From: Clostridiales bacterium
GTDB lineage: Bacteria > Bacillota > Clostridia > Christensenellales > Aristaeellaceae
DNA: 19,813 nucleotides
Direction: 5' to 3'
Assembly: GCA_004556985.1 (NCBI GenBank)
Contig: SFFC01000028.1
Location: forward strand, 1 to 19,813
In this document: positions 6,356-12,872 of the stretch, piece by piece
Numbering within the stretch: position 1 is the first letter of the stretch
Layout: each line of letters starts with the position of its first letter
Program-made: the position numbers and the translations under genes
Notes under the pieces: model-generated
Seen by the model: only the letters and a program-made list of their open reading frames with translations
What the model was told of the DNA's origin: nothing
Databases searched by the model: none

Positions 6356-7300
6356 TTGAGCATTGAACAGGTCGTCTCCGTCCATCTCCCGGTGGATGAG
6401 CAGATGCGTATTCAGAAGCTGCGCCTGGCGCCGGAGGGCCCTGTGCAGGGCTTTCGCCGCCTGAGCGTCGTCACGGGCACGCATGGCGACGAGCTCGAGG
6501 GGCAGTATGTCTGCTACGAGCTGGCGCGGCGCATCCGCGAGCAGCCACAGCTGCTGCGCGGCATCGTGGACATCTATCCGGCGCTCAACCCACTGGGCAT
6601 CGACTCCATCACGCGCGGCGTGCCGGGCTTCGATCTGGACATGAACCGCATCTTTCCCGGCAGCGAGGACGGCTCCATGGCGGAATACGCCGCCAACAGC
6701 ATCATCCGCGACATCGGGGGCAGCGACGTGTGCATCGACGTGCACGCCAGCAACATCTTCCTTAGGGAGATTCCACAGGTGCGCGTCTCGGAGACGACGG
6801 CGCGCACGCTGCTCCCCTATGCGCGCCAGCTCAACTGCGACTTCATCTGGGTGCATGCGAGCGCGCCCGTGCTGCAGAGCACGCTGGCGCACACACTCAA
6901 CACCCGCGGCGTGCCGACGCTCGTGGTGGAGATGGGCGTAGGCATGCGCATCACGCGCGCCTTTGGCGACCAGCTGCTCTGCGGCATCTTCCATCTGATG
7001 CACAGCCTGGGCATCTGGGCGGGCGAGGCCCCCGACGTACGCGAGCCGATCATCTCCACCGACGGCCGCGTTTCCTTCCTCAACGCGCCGACGCTGGGCA
7101 TGTTCGTGCCCACCGCGACGCACTGGGAAAACGTCCACGCGGGCGAAATCATCGGCGAGATCATCAATCCGCTCACGGGCGAGGGCACGCCCATCGTCTC
7201 GCCGGTCGACGGCCTGCTCTTCACCCTTCGGGAGTATCCGCTCGTCTACGAGGGATCGCTGCTGGCCCGCGTGCTCGCGCGGGAGGAGGTGCGCGCATGA
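6356..7300 (+). CDS. M14-type zinc hydrolase, succinylglutamate desuccinylase/aspartoacylase family
   Basis: The 314-residue product has the zinc ligands of the aspartoacylase-like M14 group: His43 and Glu46 in GTHGDE, and His130 in CIDVHAS. It also has the substrate-binding segment DLDMNRIFPG (93-102) and a later VEMGVGMR segment that probably carries the catalytic Glu. The C-terminal part (PIVSPVDGLLF) resembles the biotinyl-like fold common in the family. Members hydrolyse amide bonds of N-acyl amino acids or small peptides. I chose the TTG at 6356, as AAGGAGG stands 7 bases before it and the ATG at 6352 is out of frame and stops after four codons. The stop overlaps the next gene by ATGA. 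Its position, divergent from an amide-bond ligase operon, suggests it may act on a related amide; this is inference. Confidence 0.88.
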   Translation: MSIEQVVSVHLPVDEQMRIQKLRLAPEGPVQGFRRLSVVTGTHGDELEGQYVCYELARRIREQPQLLRGIVDIYPALNPLGIDSITRGVPGFDLDMNRIFPGSEDGSMAEYAANSIIRDIGGSDVCIDVHASNIFLREIPQVRVSETTARTLLPYARQLNCDFIWVHASAPVLQSTLAHTLNTRGVPTLVVEMGVGMRITRAFGDQLLCGIFHLMHSLGIWAGEAPDVREPIISTDGRVSFLNAPTLGMFVPTATHWENVHAGEIIGEIINPLTGEGTPIVSPVDGLLFTLREYPLVYEGSLLARVLAREEVRA

Positions 7301-8226
7301 TCAGGGAAACGCTCTTTACCCTCGGCTCGCTCTATCGCGACGACCTGCGCGTAACGGGCTACCGCTTCGGCTCCGGCGAGCATGCCGCCTGCATCGTCGG
7401 CGCGCTGCGCGGCAACGAGATTCAGCAGATGTACGTCGCCTCCCAGCTGGTGCGCGCGCTGCGCGGCCTGGAGGCGCAGAATCAGCTCCTCCCCGGGAAG
7501 GAGATCCTCGTCATCCCCTCGGTCAACCACTTCTCCATGAACATCGGCAAGCGCTTCTGGTCGCTTGACAACACGGACATCAACCGCATGTTCCCCGGCT
7601 ACGACCAGGGCGAGACGACGCAGCGCATCGCGGCAAAGCTCTTTGAGCGCATCCGCGGCTACCGCTACGGCATGCAGTTTGCTTCCTTTTATATGCCCGG
7701 CGACTTCCTGCCCCACGTCAAGATGATGGATCTGGGGTATCAGTCCCCGGAGCTGGGTTTTGACTTCGGCCTGCCCTATGTCCTGCTGCGCACGCCCCGC
7801 CCCTACGACTCAACCACGCTCAACTACAACTGGCAGGTCTTCGAGTCGCAGGCGTTCTCCGTCTACACGACGGCGACCGACGAAATCGACGAGCGCTCCG
7901 CGCGCGAGAGCGTCGACGCCGTGCTGCGCTTTCTCGCCGCGCGCGGCGTGCTGCGCGCAAACAGCTTCGGCCCCGGCGAGCCCTCGCGCATCGTGACGGA
8001 GGGCGAGCTCGTTGCCGTGCATACCCCCGCCGCCGGCATCTACCGCCGCTTCTTCGTCCCCGGCGACCGCGTTCGTGAGGGGCAGGTGCTCTGCGAAATT
8101 CTGCACCCGCTGGAGGGCGATACGCTCGCGCGCGTCGTCTCGCCGGTCACGGGACGCGTCTTCTTTGCCCATCATGCGCCGCTGGCCAAGGAGCGCGGTG
8201 TCGTCTACAAGATCATCCGGGAATGA
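7297..8226 (+). CDS. M14-type paralogue lacking zinc ligands, probable pseudoenzyme
   Basis: The 309-residue product aligns end to end with the gene before it. It keeps the fold markers, including LDNTDINRMFPG (90-101) and a C-terminal ARVVSPVTGRVFF segment. The zinc site is broken: where the partner has THGDE this protein has LRGNE (Arg38 replaces His), and where the partner has VHAS it has QFAS (Phe128 replaces His). The later VEMG segment is also not conserved. It is therefore unlikely to be a zinc hydrolase and may be a regulatory or structural subunit forming a heteromer with the partner. The ATGA overlap with the upstream gene supports coupled, equal expression. The reading frame is intact, so this is not a decaying gene. 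Confidence 0.85.
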   Translation: MIRETLFTLGSLYRDDLRVTGYRFGSGEHAACIVGALRGNEIQQMYVASQLVRALRGLEAQNQLLPGKEILVIPSVNHFSMNIGKRFWSLDNTDINRMFPGYDQGETTQRIAAKLFERIRGYRYGMQFASFYMPGDFLPHVKMMDLGYQSPELGFDFGLPYVLLRTPRPYDSTTLNYNWQVFESQAFSVYTTATDEIDERSARESVDAVLRFLAARGVLRANSFGPGEPSRIVTEGELVAVHTPAAGIYRRFFVPGDRVREGQVLCEILHPLEGDTLARVVSPVTGRVFFAHHAPLAKERGVVYKIIRE

Positions 8227-8264
8227 CGCTTTCCCGCGCCGGCGCATCGCATCCAGTCAGAGCA

Positions 8265-8343
8265 AAGAGGGGCTGCAGGACAGCGTCCCCATCCCGGCGT
8301 CTTTCAAGGACCCGTTGGGAGGCGCAATCCCGCAGCCTCTCTT
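8265..8343. terminator. Large hairpin between convergent genes, possible bidirectional terminator
   Basis: AAGAGGGGCTGC (8265-8276) and GCAGCCTCTCTT (8332-8343) form a 12-bp stem with one G-T pair around a 55-base loop that has smaller stems such as GGAC/GTCC. It sits between the convergent M14 and EamA genes. The following TCTTCTTCG is only moderately T-rich, so termination is likely but not certain. Confidence 0.5.
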
Positions 8344-8360
8344 CTTCGTCTGCGCGGCGT

Positions 8361-9248
8361 TTATTCCATTTTGTCCAAAGCCAGCAGAAAGATCGTGGAG
8401 AGAATACAGGCAAAGCCCGCCAGATCCATGCCGGTAAAGCGCGCGCCCATCAGCAGGCTCGAAAACACAGCCGCAGAGACCGGCTCCACGGAGGCATACA
8501 GGCTCCCCTTCTTCGGCCCGACGCAGCGGATGCCCTCCATGTAGGCCGAAAAGGCCGCGACCGTTCCCAGCAGGACGATGATGCCCATCGCCAGCAGCAC
8601 CTCGCCGTCGAGCGACACCTGCATGGAAAACGGCCGGAACACCAGGCAGAGCACGGCGCCGCCCAGGAGCATGCCCCAGGCCGTCACGACGGCGGAGCCA
8701 TACTCGCGCAGCAGCCTTCCCGGCTGCACGGTATAGATCGCCAGCGCGACCGCCGAGAGCAGGCCCCAGAAGAGCGCCCGGCCGGAGAGCACCATGCTGC
8801 CGGGCTGCCCGTGAGTCGCCAGCAGAAACGTGCCCAGCAGGGCCAGCGCAATCGCAAGCAGCTCGGCCGGCCTGGGCAGGCGCCTGCCCCGCAGCGAGAG
8901 ATAGACGAGGATGAGCACCGGGCCTGTGTACTGCAGCACAGTCGCCGTGCCCGCATTGGAGGCGGCAATCGCCGAAAAATAGGTATACTGGCACATGCTC
9001 ATGCCAAAGACGGCAAAGGCCGCGATGGCCTTCGCGTCCCGGCAGAGGATGTCAAAGACCCGCCCCCGCTCCCGGAGCATGCAGATCAGCAGCAGAATCG
9101 CGCCCGCAGACAGCAGCCGTACGGGAACGAGGAATTCGCTCGTCAGCCCCTTTTTCTGCAGAAGAAACTGGCCGCAGGTGCCGGAGAAGCCCCAGAGCAC
9201 GCCGCCCAGCATCGTGAGCAGCGCACCGCGCATCGCCCGCCTGTCCAT
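8361..9248 (-). CDS. EamA-type (DMT superfamily) membrane transporter
   Basis: The 295-residue product is an integral membrane protein of about ten hydrophobic helices, arranged as two EamA repeats. The first repeat begins GALLTMLGGVLWGFSGTCGQ, and the second begins after the basic segment near the middle (GRALFWGLLSAVALAIYTVQ) and ends near ISTIFLLALDK. The PVSAAVFSSLLMG segment near the C-terminus is typical. These proteins usually export amino acids or other small metabolites; the substrate cannot be read here. The start at 9248 has GAAGGA 7 bases upstream, and the frame extends back only through the promoter. It is transcribed alone from a near-consensus promoter at 9331-9359. Confidence 0.9.
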   Translation of the reverse strand: MDRRAMRGALLTMLGGVLWGFSGTCGQFLLQKKGLTSEFLVPVRLLSAGAILLLICMLRERGRVFDILCRDAKAIAAFAVFGMSMCQYTYFSAIAASNAGTATVLQYTGPVLILVYLSLRGRRLPRPAELLAIALALLGTFLLATHGQPGSMVLSGRALFWGLLSAVALAIYTVQPGRLLREYGSAVVTAWGMLLGGAVLCLVFRPFSMQVSLDGEVLLAMGIIVLLGTVAAFSAYMEGIRCVGPKKGSLYASVEPVSAAVFSSLLMGARFTGMDLAGFACILSTIFLLALDKME

Positions 9249-9330
9249 GGTAAATCCTTCCCTTCCGTTTTCCGGCGTTTCAGACGCAGGCCCTGCCGGG
9301 CTCCCCGGATGCCGCGCCGTACAGGCCCCT

Positions 9331-9359
9331 ATTGTACGCGCTGCGCGCAGGGTTGTCAA
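9331..9359 (-). promoter_or_regulatory. Strong promoter for the EamA transporter
   Basis: Minus strand TTGACA (9359-9354), a 17-base spacer, and TACAAT (9336-9331). The spacer contains the perfect 10-base palindrome CTGCGCGCAG (9341-9350), a possible operator. Confidence 0.75.
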
Positions 9360-9439
9360 TTCCCCTCCCTATGCTGCCGAAAACACGCCGGAAATGCCCG
9401 TCCATGCACCGCGGTTATTCCGCATGAAAGGAGCTGCCC

Positions 9440-10408
9440 ATGTCCCTGCCCGTCTACTTCGCGCCGCTGGAGGGCGTCACGGACGCGGTTTTCCGCCGCC
9501 TCCATCACGAGCGCTTTTCCGGCGTGTCCAAATACTTCATTCCCTTCATCAGCCCGACGCAAAACCTGCGCTTCACCAGCCGCGAGCTCGCCGCCATCGC
9601 ACCGGAGGCCAATGCCGGCATTCCCGCCGTGCCGCAGGTGCTCTGCAAGGACGCAGAGCAGTTCCTCTGGGCCGCGCGCGAGCTCGCGCAGATGGGCTAC
9701 GGCGAGGTCAATCTCAACCTCGGCTGCCCCTCCGGTACGGTCACAGCCAAGGGCAAGGGCGCGGGCATGCTCGCGGATGTCTGCCATCTCGAGCGCTTTC
9801 TCGATGAGGTCTTTGCCCACGCGCCGCTGCCCGTGTCCGTCAAGACGCGCATCGGCGTGACCTCTCCCGCGGAGTTTGACCGGCTGCTTGAGCTGTTCTC
9901 CCGCTATCCCGTCTGCGAGCTGACGATCCATCCGCGCACGCGTGTACAGTTTTACAAGGGTCAGCCGCACAGGGAGGTCTTCGCCCGGGCGCTTGGGCAG
10001 ACCGCGCTGCCCCTCGTCTACAACGGCGACCTCTTTCTACCGGAGGACTGCCTCGCCCTGGAGCGGGACTATCCTGACACGCGCGCGATGATGCTCGGCC
10101 GCGGGCTGATCGCCAACCCCGCGCTGGCGCGCACGCTCGCGGGCGGCCCGCCGCTGGCGCTCGAGGAGCTGCGCGCGTTTCACGACGCGCTGCTCGCCGC
10201 CTATACCGCGCGCTACCCGGCCCATGTCGCCATCGGGCGGATGCGCGAGATCGCCAGGCACTTCGCCTGCTGCTTTGAAGACGCGCACAAGCCGCTCAAG
10301 GCTATCAGGAAGGCAGCGACCCTTCCAGCCTACGAGGATGCCGCCGCGCGCCTGTTTGATACCTGCGCACTGCGCGAAAGCCCCGGCTTCACACCTGACG
10401 CTCCCTGA
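9440..10408 (+). CDS. dus: tRNA-dihydrouridine synthase
   Basis: This FMN-dependent flavoenzyme reduces specific uridines in tRNA to dihydrouridine. The 322-residue product starts with the barrel strand VYFAPLEGVTD (5-15). It carries the family signature NLGCPSGTVTAKGKGAGML, with the catalytic Cys96, then VKTRIGV, the FMN-phosphate and substrate segment ELTIHPRTRVQFYKG, VYNGD, and MLGRGLIANPAL. Length is typical. AAAGGAG lies 7 bases before the ATG. Which of the bacterial Dus subgroups it belongs to cannot be settled by eye, so only the general symbol is given. No clear promoter or terminator is seen; the potassium-uptake promoter starts 22 bases after the stop. Confidence 0.93.
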   Translation: MSLPVYFAPLEGVTDAVFRRLHHERFSGVSKYFIPFISPTQNLRFTSRELAAIAPEANAGIPAVPQVLCKDAEQFLWAARELAQMGYGEVNLNLGCPSGTVTAKGKGAGMLADVCHLERFLDEVFAHAPLPVSVKTRIGVTSPAEFDRLLELFSRYPVCELTIHPRTRVQFYKGQPHREVFARALGQTALPLVYNGDLFLPEDCLALERDYPDTRAMMLGRGLIANPALARTLAGGPPLALEELRAFHDALLAAYTARYPAHVAIGRMREIARHFACCFEDAHKPLKAIRKAATLPAYEDAAARLFDTCALRESPGFTPDAP

Positions 10409-10429
10409 GCGCAGATCAGAGCCGACGCC

Positions 10430-10458
10430 TTGAAAAACAGGCGGCTTCGTAGTACAAT
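10430..10458 (+). promoter_or_regulatory. Promoter for the potassium uptake operon
   Basis: TTGAAA (10430-10435), a 17-base spacer and TACAAT (10453-10458). The leader of about 60 bases has a 6-bp hairpin (TGCCGC 10471-10476 with GCGGCA 10490-10495). It is too short for a c-di-AMP (ydaO) riboswitch. Confidence 0.7.
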
Positions 10459-10524
10459 GCTTCAAAGGCATGCCGCTTTCCCGCTGTGGGCGGCAGCCTA
10501 TTCCCGCCAAAGGAGGCTTCCTGT

Positions 10525-11883
10525 TTGAAACAAACCGGTCAACGTCCCCGCGCGCCGCTGTCCGCTCAGGCGCTGATCGCGCTGGGCTTTCTTCTGATCA
10601 TCCTGGTCGTGACGCTGCTGCTGATGCTTCCGGCGTCCTCGAAAAGCGGGCAGTGGACCGACCCACTCACCGCGCTCTTCACGGCCACCAGCGCCGTCTG
10701 CGTGACGGGGCTCGTCGTCGTCGATACGGCGAGTCACTGGTCGCTCTTCGGGCAGGCGGTGCTGCTCGTAGGCATCCAGATCGGCGGTCTGGGCGTGATG
10801 ACCATCCTCTCGCTGTTTCCGCTGCTGCTGGGCAGGCGCATCGGCCTGCGCCAGCGCACCGTGCTCCAGGAGAGCGTCGCCTCGCTGCATCTGGGCGGCA
10901 TCGTCCGGCTCGTGCGCCGCGCGATGATCGGCACGGCCGCCGTCGAGCTGCTCGGCGCGCTGCTGCTGAGCCTGCGCTTCGTGCCGATGTTCGGCCCCGT
11001 GCGCGGCATCGGCTACAGCGTGTTCCATTCGGTCTCCGCCTTCTGCAACGCGGGCTTTGACCTGATGGGCACGGTCTCCGGGCCGTTCTCCTCGCTGGAG
11101 CTGTTCCGGGCGGATCCGCTGGTCAACTTCGTCGTCATCGCGCTGATCCTCGTGGGCGGCCTGGGCTTCTTCGTCTGGGACGATCTGGTGACCTGCCGCT
11201 TCCGCTTCTCCAAAATCCAGCTCCACTCCCGCGTCGTGCTGCTTTCAAGCGCCGTGCTGGTGCTTCTGCCCACAGGGCTGTTCTTCCTCTTCGAGCCGCG
11301 CAGCTCCATGGTCGGCATGAGCACGGGGGAGCGCCTGCTCGCCAGCCTCTTTGGCGCCGTCACGCCCAGAACGGCCGGCTTTGACACCGTGCCCACTGGC
11401 GACCTCTCCGGCGCGGGCAGCCTGCTGACCATCCTGCTCATGCTCACGGGCGGCAACCCCGGCTCGACCGCCGGCGGCGCCAAGACGACAACCATGCTGC
11501 TGGTGACGCTGCTGGCCGTCTCCCTGCTCAGGCATGAGGAGAACGTCCATCTCTTCGGCCGGCGCATCGAGCAGGACGTCATCCGCCGCGCCTGCGCGAT
11601 CGTGGTCGTCTATATGGCGCTGGCGACGGGCGCGACGCTCGTCATCTGCGCGATGCAGCCCGAGCTCGCCCTGCGCGACGTGCTCATCGAGGTCTTCTCC
11701 GCCGTCAATACCGTCGGCATGAGCACGGGCATCACGCGCGTGCTCAGCCCGTTCTCCCGCCTGGTCATCATCCTGCTGATGTACGCGGGCCGCCTGGGCA
11801 GCCTGACCTTCGCCCTCCTGCTCACGCACAGGACGCAGAGCGCCAAGGTGCAATACCCGACCGGCCGGCTGCTCGTCGGCTGA
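10525..11883 (+). CDS. Potassium uptake channel subunit, TrkH/KtrB family
   Basis: The 452-residue membrane protein forms the ion path of a Trk/Ktr potassium uptake system. The four pore-loop repeats of this family are visible in order: TSAVCVTGLVVVD, SVSAFCNAGFDL, TPRTAGFD and NTVGMSTG; each carries the Gly that lines the selectivity filter. Hydrophobic helices surround each loop, starting with LIALGFLLIILVVTLLLML. The conserved GGNPGSTAGGAKT segment and the C-terminal YAGRLGSLTFALLL are characteristic of the KtrB side of the family. I chose TTG at 10525, since AGGAGG lies 8 bases upstream; a GTG at 10486 is in frame but has no such site. The regulatory subunit follows 17 bases downstream. 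Confidence 0.94.
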   Translation: MKQTGQRPRAPLSAQALIALGFLLIILVVTLLLMLPASSKSGQWTDPLTALFTATSAVCVTGLVVVDTASHWSLFGQAVLLVGIQIGGLGVMTILSLFPLLLGRRIGLRQRTVLQESVASLHLGGIVRLVRRAMIGTAAVELLGALLLSLRFVPMFGPVRGIGYSVFHSVSAFCNAGFDLMGTVSGPFSSLELFRADPLVNFVVIALILVGGLGFFVWDDLVTCRFRFSKIQLHSRVVLLSSAVLVLLPTGLFFLFEPRSSMVGMSTGERLLASLFGAVTPRTAGFDTVPTGDLSGAGSLLTILLMLTGGNPGSTAGGAKTTTMLLVTLLAVSLLRHEENVHLFGRRIEQDVIRRACAIVVVYMALATGATLVICAMQPELALRDVLIEVFSAVNTVGMSTGITRVLSPFSRLVIILLMYAGRLGSLTFALLLTHRTQSAKVQYPTGRLLVG

Positions 11884-11900
11884 ACTGTGAAAGGAGTCCT

Positions 11901-12551
11901 ATGAAATCCATTCTTGTCATCGGCCTGGGCCGCTTCGGGCGGCACCTGTGCCGCAAATTCATGAGCCTTGGCAACGAGGTCATGATCGTCGACCGCGACG
12001 AAGCCGCCGTCTCCGAGCTGGCCAACGAGGTTACCGGCGCGCAGATCGCGGACTGCACGGACGAGGCCGTCCTGCGCCAGCTCGGCGTGCACAACTTCGA
12101 CATCTGCTTCGTATGCATCGGGTCGGACTTCGCCAGCAGCCTGCTGATCACCTCGATGCTGCGCGACCTGGGCGCGCAGCGCATCATCTCCAAGGCCAGC
12201 CAGGATATCCACGCCCGGCTGCTGCTGCGCAACGGCGCGGACGAGGTCGCCTATCCCGAGCGCGACAGCGCCGAGCGCATGGCCACCCGCCTGAGCGCGC
12301 AGAACGTGTTTGACTACATCGAGCTGACGGACGAATACTCCATCTACGAGATTCCCCCGCTGCCCGGCTGGGCGGGGCGCTCCGTACGCGAAATCGACGT
12401 GCGCAACAAGCATCACCTCAACATTCTGGCAATCAAGACGGGCGACGAGCTGCGCCCGATGCCCGGCGCCGACTACCGCTTTACCGGGGAGGAACACGTT
12501 CTGGCGCTGGCCTCCAAGGAGGATGCGCGCAAGCTGCTGCGCAAAATCTGA
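11901..12551 (+). CDS. Potassium uptake regulatory subunit, RCK domain (TrkA/KtrA family)
   Basis: The 216-residue cytosolic protein gates the potassium channel encoded just upstream. The N-terminal RCK domain (about 1-130) is a Rossmann fold with the nucleotide-binding GLGRFGRHL (8-16), the acidic residue at the end of the second strand in VMIVDRDE, and ADCTDEAVLRQLG. A C-terminal RCK_C/TrkA_C domain (about 135-216) follows, with SVREIDVRNKHHLNILAI and GEEHVLALASKED. In relatives the N domain binds ATP/ADP or NAD(H) and the C domain often binds c-di-AMP; which ligands apply here is not visible. GAAAGGAG precedes the ATG. One RCK unit of this size matches KtrA rather than the double-length Gram-negative TrkA. 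Confidence 0.94.
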   Translation: MKSILVIGLGRFGRHLCRKFMSLGNEVMIVDRDEAAVSELANEVTGAQIADCTDEAVLRQLGVHNFDICFVCIGSDFASSLLITSMLRDLGAQRIISKASQDIHARLLLRNGADEVAYPERDSAERMATRLSAQNVFDYIELTDEYSIYEIPPLPGWAGRSVREIDVRNKHHLNILAIKTGDELRPMPGADYRFTGEEHVLALASKEDARKLLRKI

Positions 12552-12620
12552 CGCAGTGGGATGACGAATTGTCAACATTTTACAAAGTTTGAGCAGCCCC
12601 TTGCGTTTTGACAAAAGTCA

Positions 12621-12629
12621 TGGTATACT
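12621..12629 (+). promoter_or_regulatory. Extended -10 promoter of the aromatic operon
   Basis: TGG followed by TATACT (12624-12629) is an extended -10. A perfect TTGACA stands at 12608-12613, but only 10 bases away, so it cannot serve as the usual -35. At the correct 17-base distance there is only TTGCGT (12601-12606). Transcription would begin near 12636, just before the leader's ribosome binding site. Confidence 0.6.
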
Positions 12630-12657
12630 TTCCTCAATCCAATCGGAGGGCAAAGCA

Positions 12658-12732
12658 ATGTTCAACTTCTCTTTCGTGCGATTTAGCGGCTATGGCCTTA
12701 TGGGCTATGGTCTTGCTTTCGTGCGTGCATGA
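12658..12732 (+). CDS. Phe/Tyr-rich leader peptide of the aromatic operon
   Basis: A 24-codon reading frame begins with ATG 7 bases after GGAGGG (12645-12650) and ends with TGA at 12730-12732. It encodes Phe at codons 2, 4, 6, 9 and 21 and Tyr at codons 12 and 17; the second half has a YGL repeat (YGLMGYGLAF). Seven of 24 codons are therefore Phe or Tyr, the two end products of the operon downstream. The frame lies between the promoter and an intrinsic terminator, 140 bases before aroF. This matches the plan of leader peptides such as pheL, where ribosome pausing at scarce aminoacyl-tRNA prevents termination. It has not been tested here, and chance cannot be excluded without comparing relatives. 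It is too short for routine gene finding. Confidence 0.75.
   Translation: MFNFSFVRFSGYGLMGYGLAFVRA
12688..12712 (+). promoter_or_regulatory. Hairpin inside the leader peptide frame, candidate attenuator control stem
   Basis: GGCTATGGCC (12688-12697) and GGCTATGGTC (12703-12712) form a 10-bp stem with three G-T pairs and loop TTATG. It spans both Tyr codons. It hides GGCCTTA (12694-12700), which could otherwise pair with TAAGGCT (12774-12780) at the base of the terminator. Confidence 0.45.
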
Positions 12733-12774
12733 GAGGGAAAACAGGCGCACCCCTTCGGGGTTGACTGCAGTTTT

Positions 12775-12806
12775 AAGGCTCCTGCCACACAGGCGGGAGC
12801 CTTTTT
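12775..12806 (+). terminator. Attenuator terminator before aroF
   Basis: AAGGCTCCTGCC (12775-12786) and GGCGGGAGCCTT (12792-12803) form a 12-bp stem with one T-G pair and a 5-base loop, and the T-run ends at 12806. It lies after the leader peptide and 66 bases before aroF, with no gene in between, so it must be read through for the operon to be expressed. Confidence 0.88.
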
Positions 12807-12872
12807 CTATGCCGATCCCCTGTCTCCGCCTTCCGAGCCCCGAACAGACGAAGAGAAAGAAGGAAACCTCCC

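Noticed and set aside
8223..9860. 545-residue plus-strand frame across the transporter and dus start
   Set aside because: Composition is Arg/Gln/His-rich, and it covers a transporter on the other strand and dus in another frame. No ribosome binding site or domain supports it.
10459..10524. c-di-AMP (ydaO/yuaA) riboswitch before the potassium channel gene
   Set aside because: The leader is about 60 bases with one small hairpin, much shorter than that riboswitch class.
12608..12629. TTGACA at 12608 with TATACT at 12624 as a consensus promoter
   Set aside because: The spacer would be only 10 bases, too short for sigma-70 type recognition. The extended -10 (TGG before TATACT) explains the promoter better.
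12551..12872. T-box riboswitch before aroF
   Set aside because: No T-box consensus or specifier-loop architecture is visible, and the leader from promoter to terminator is taken up by the short reading frame.
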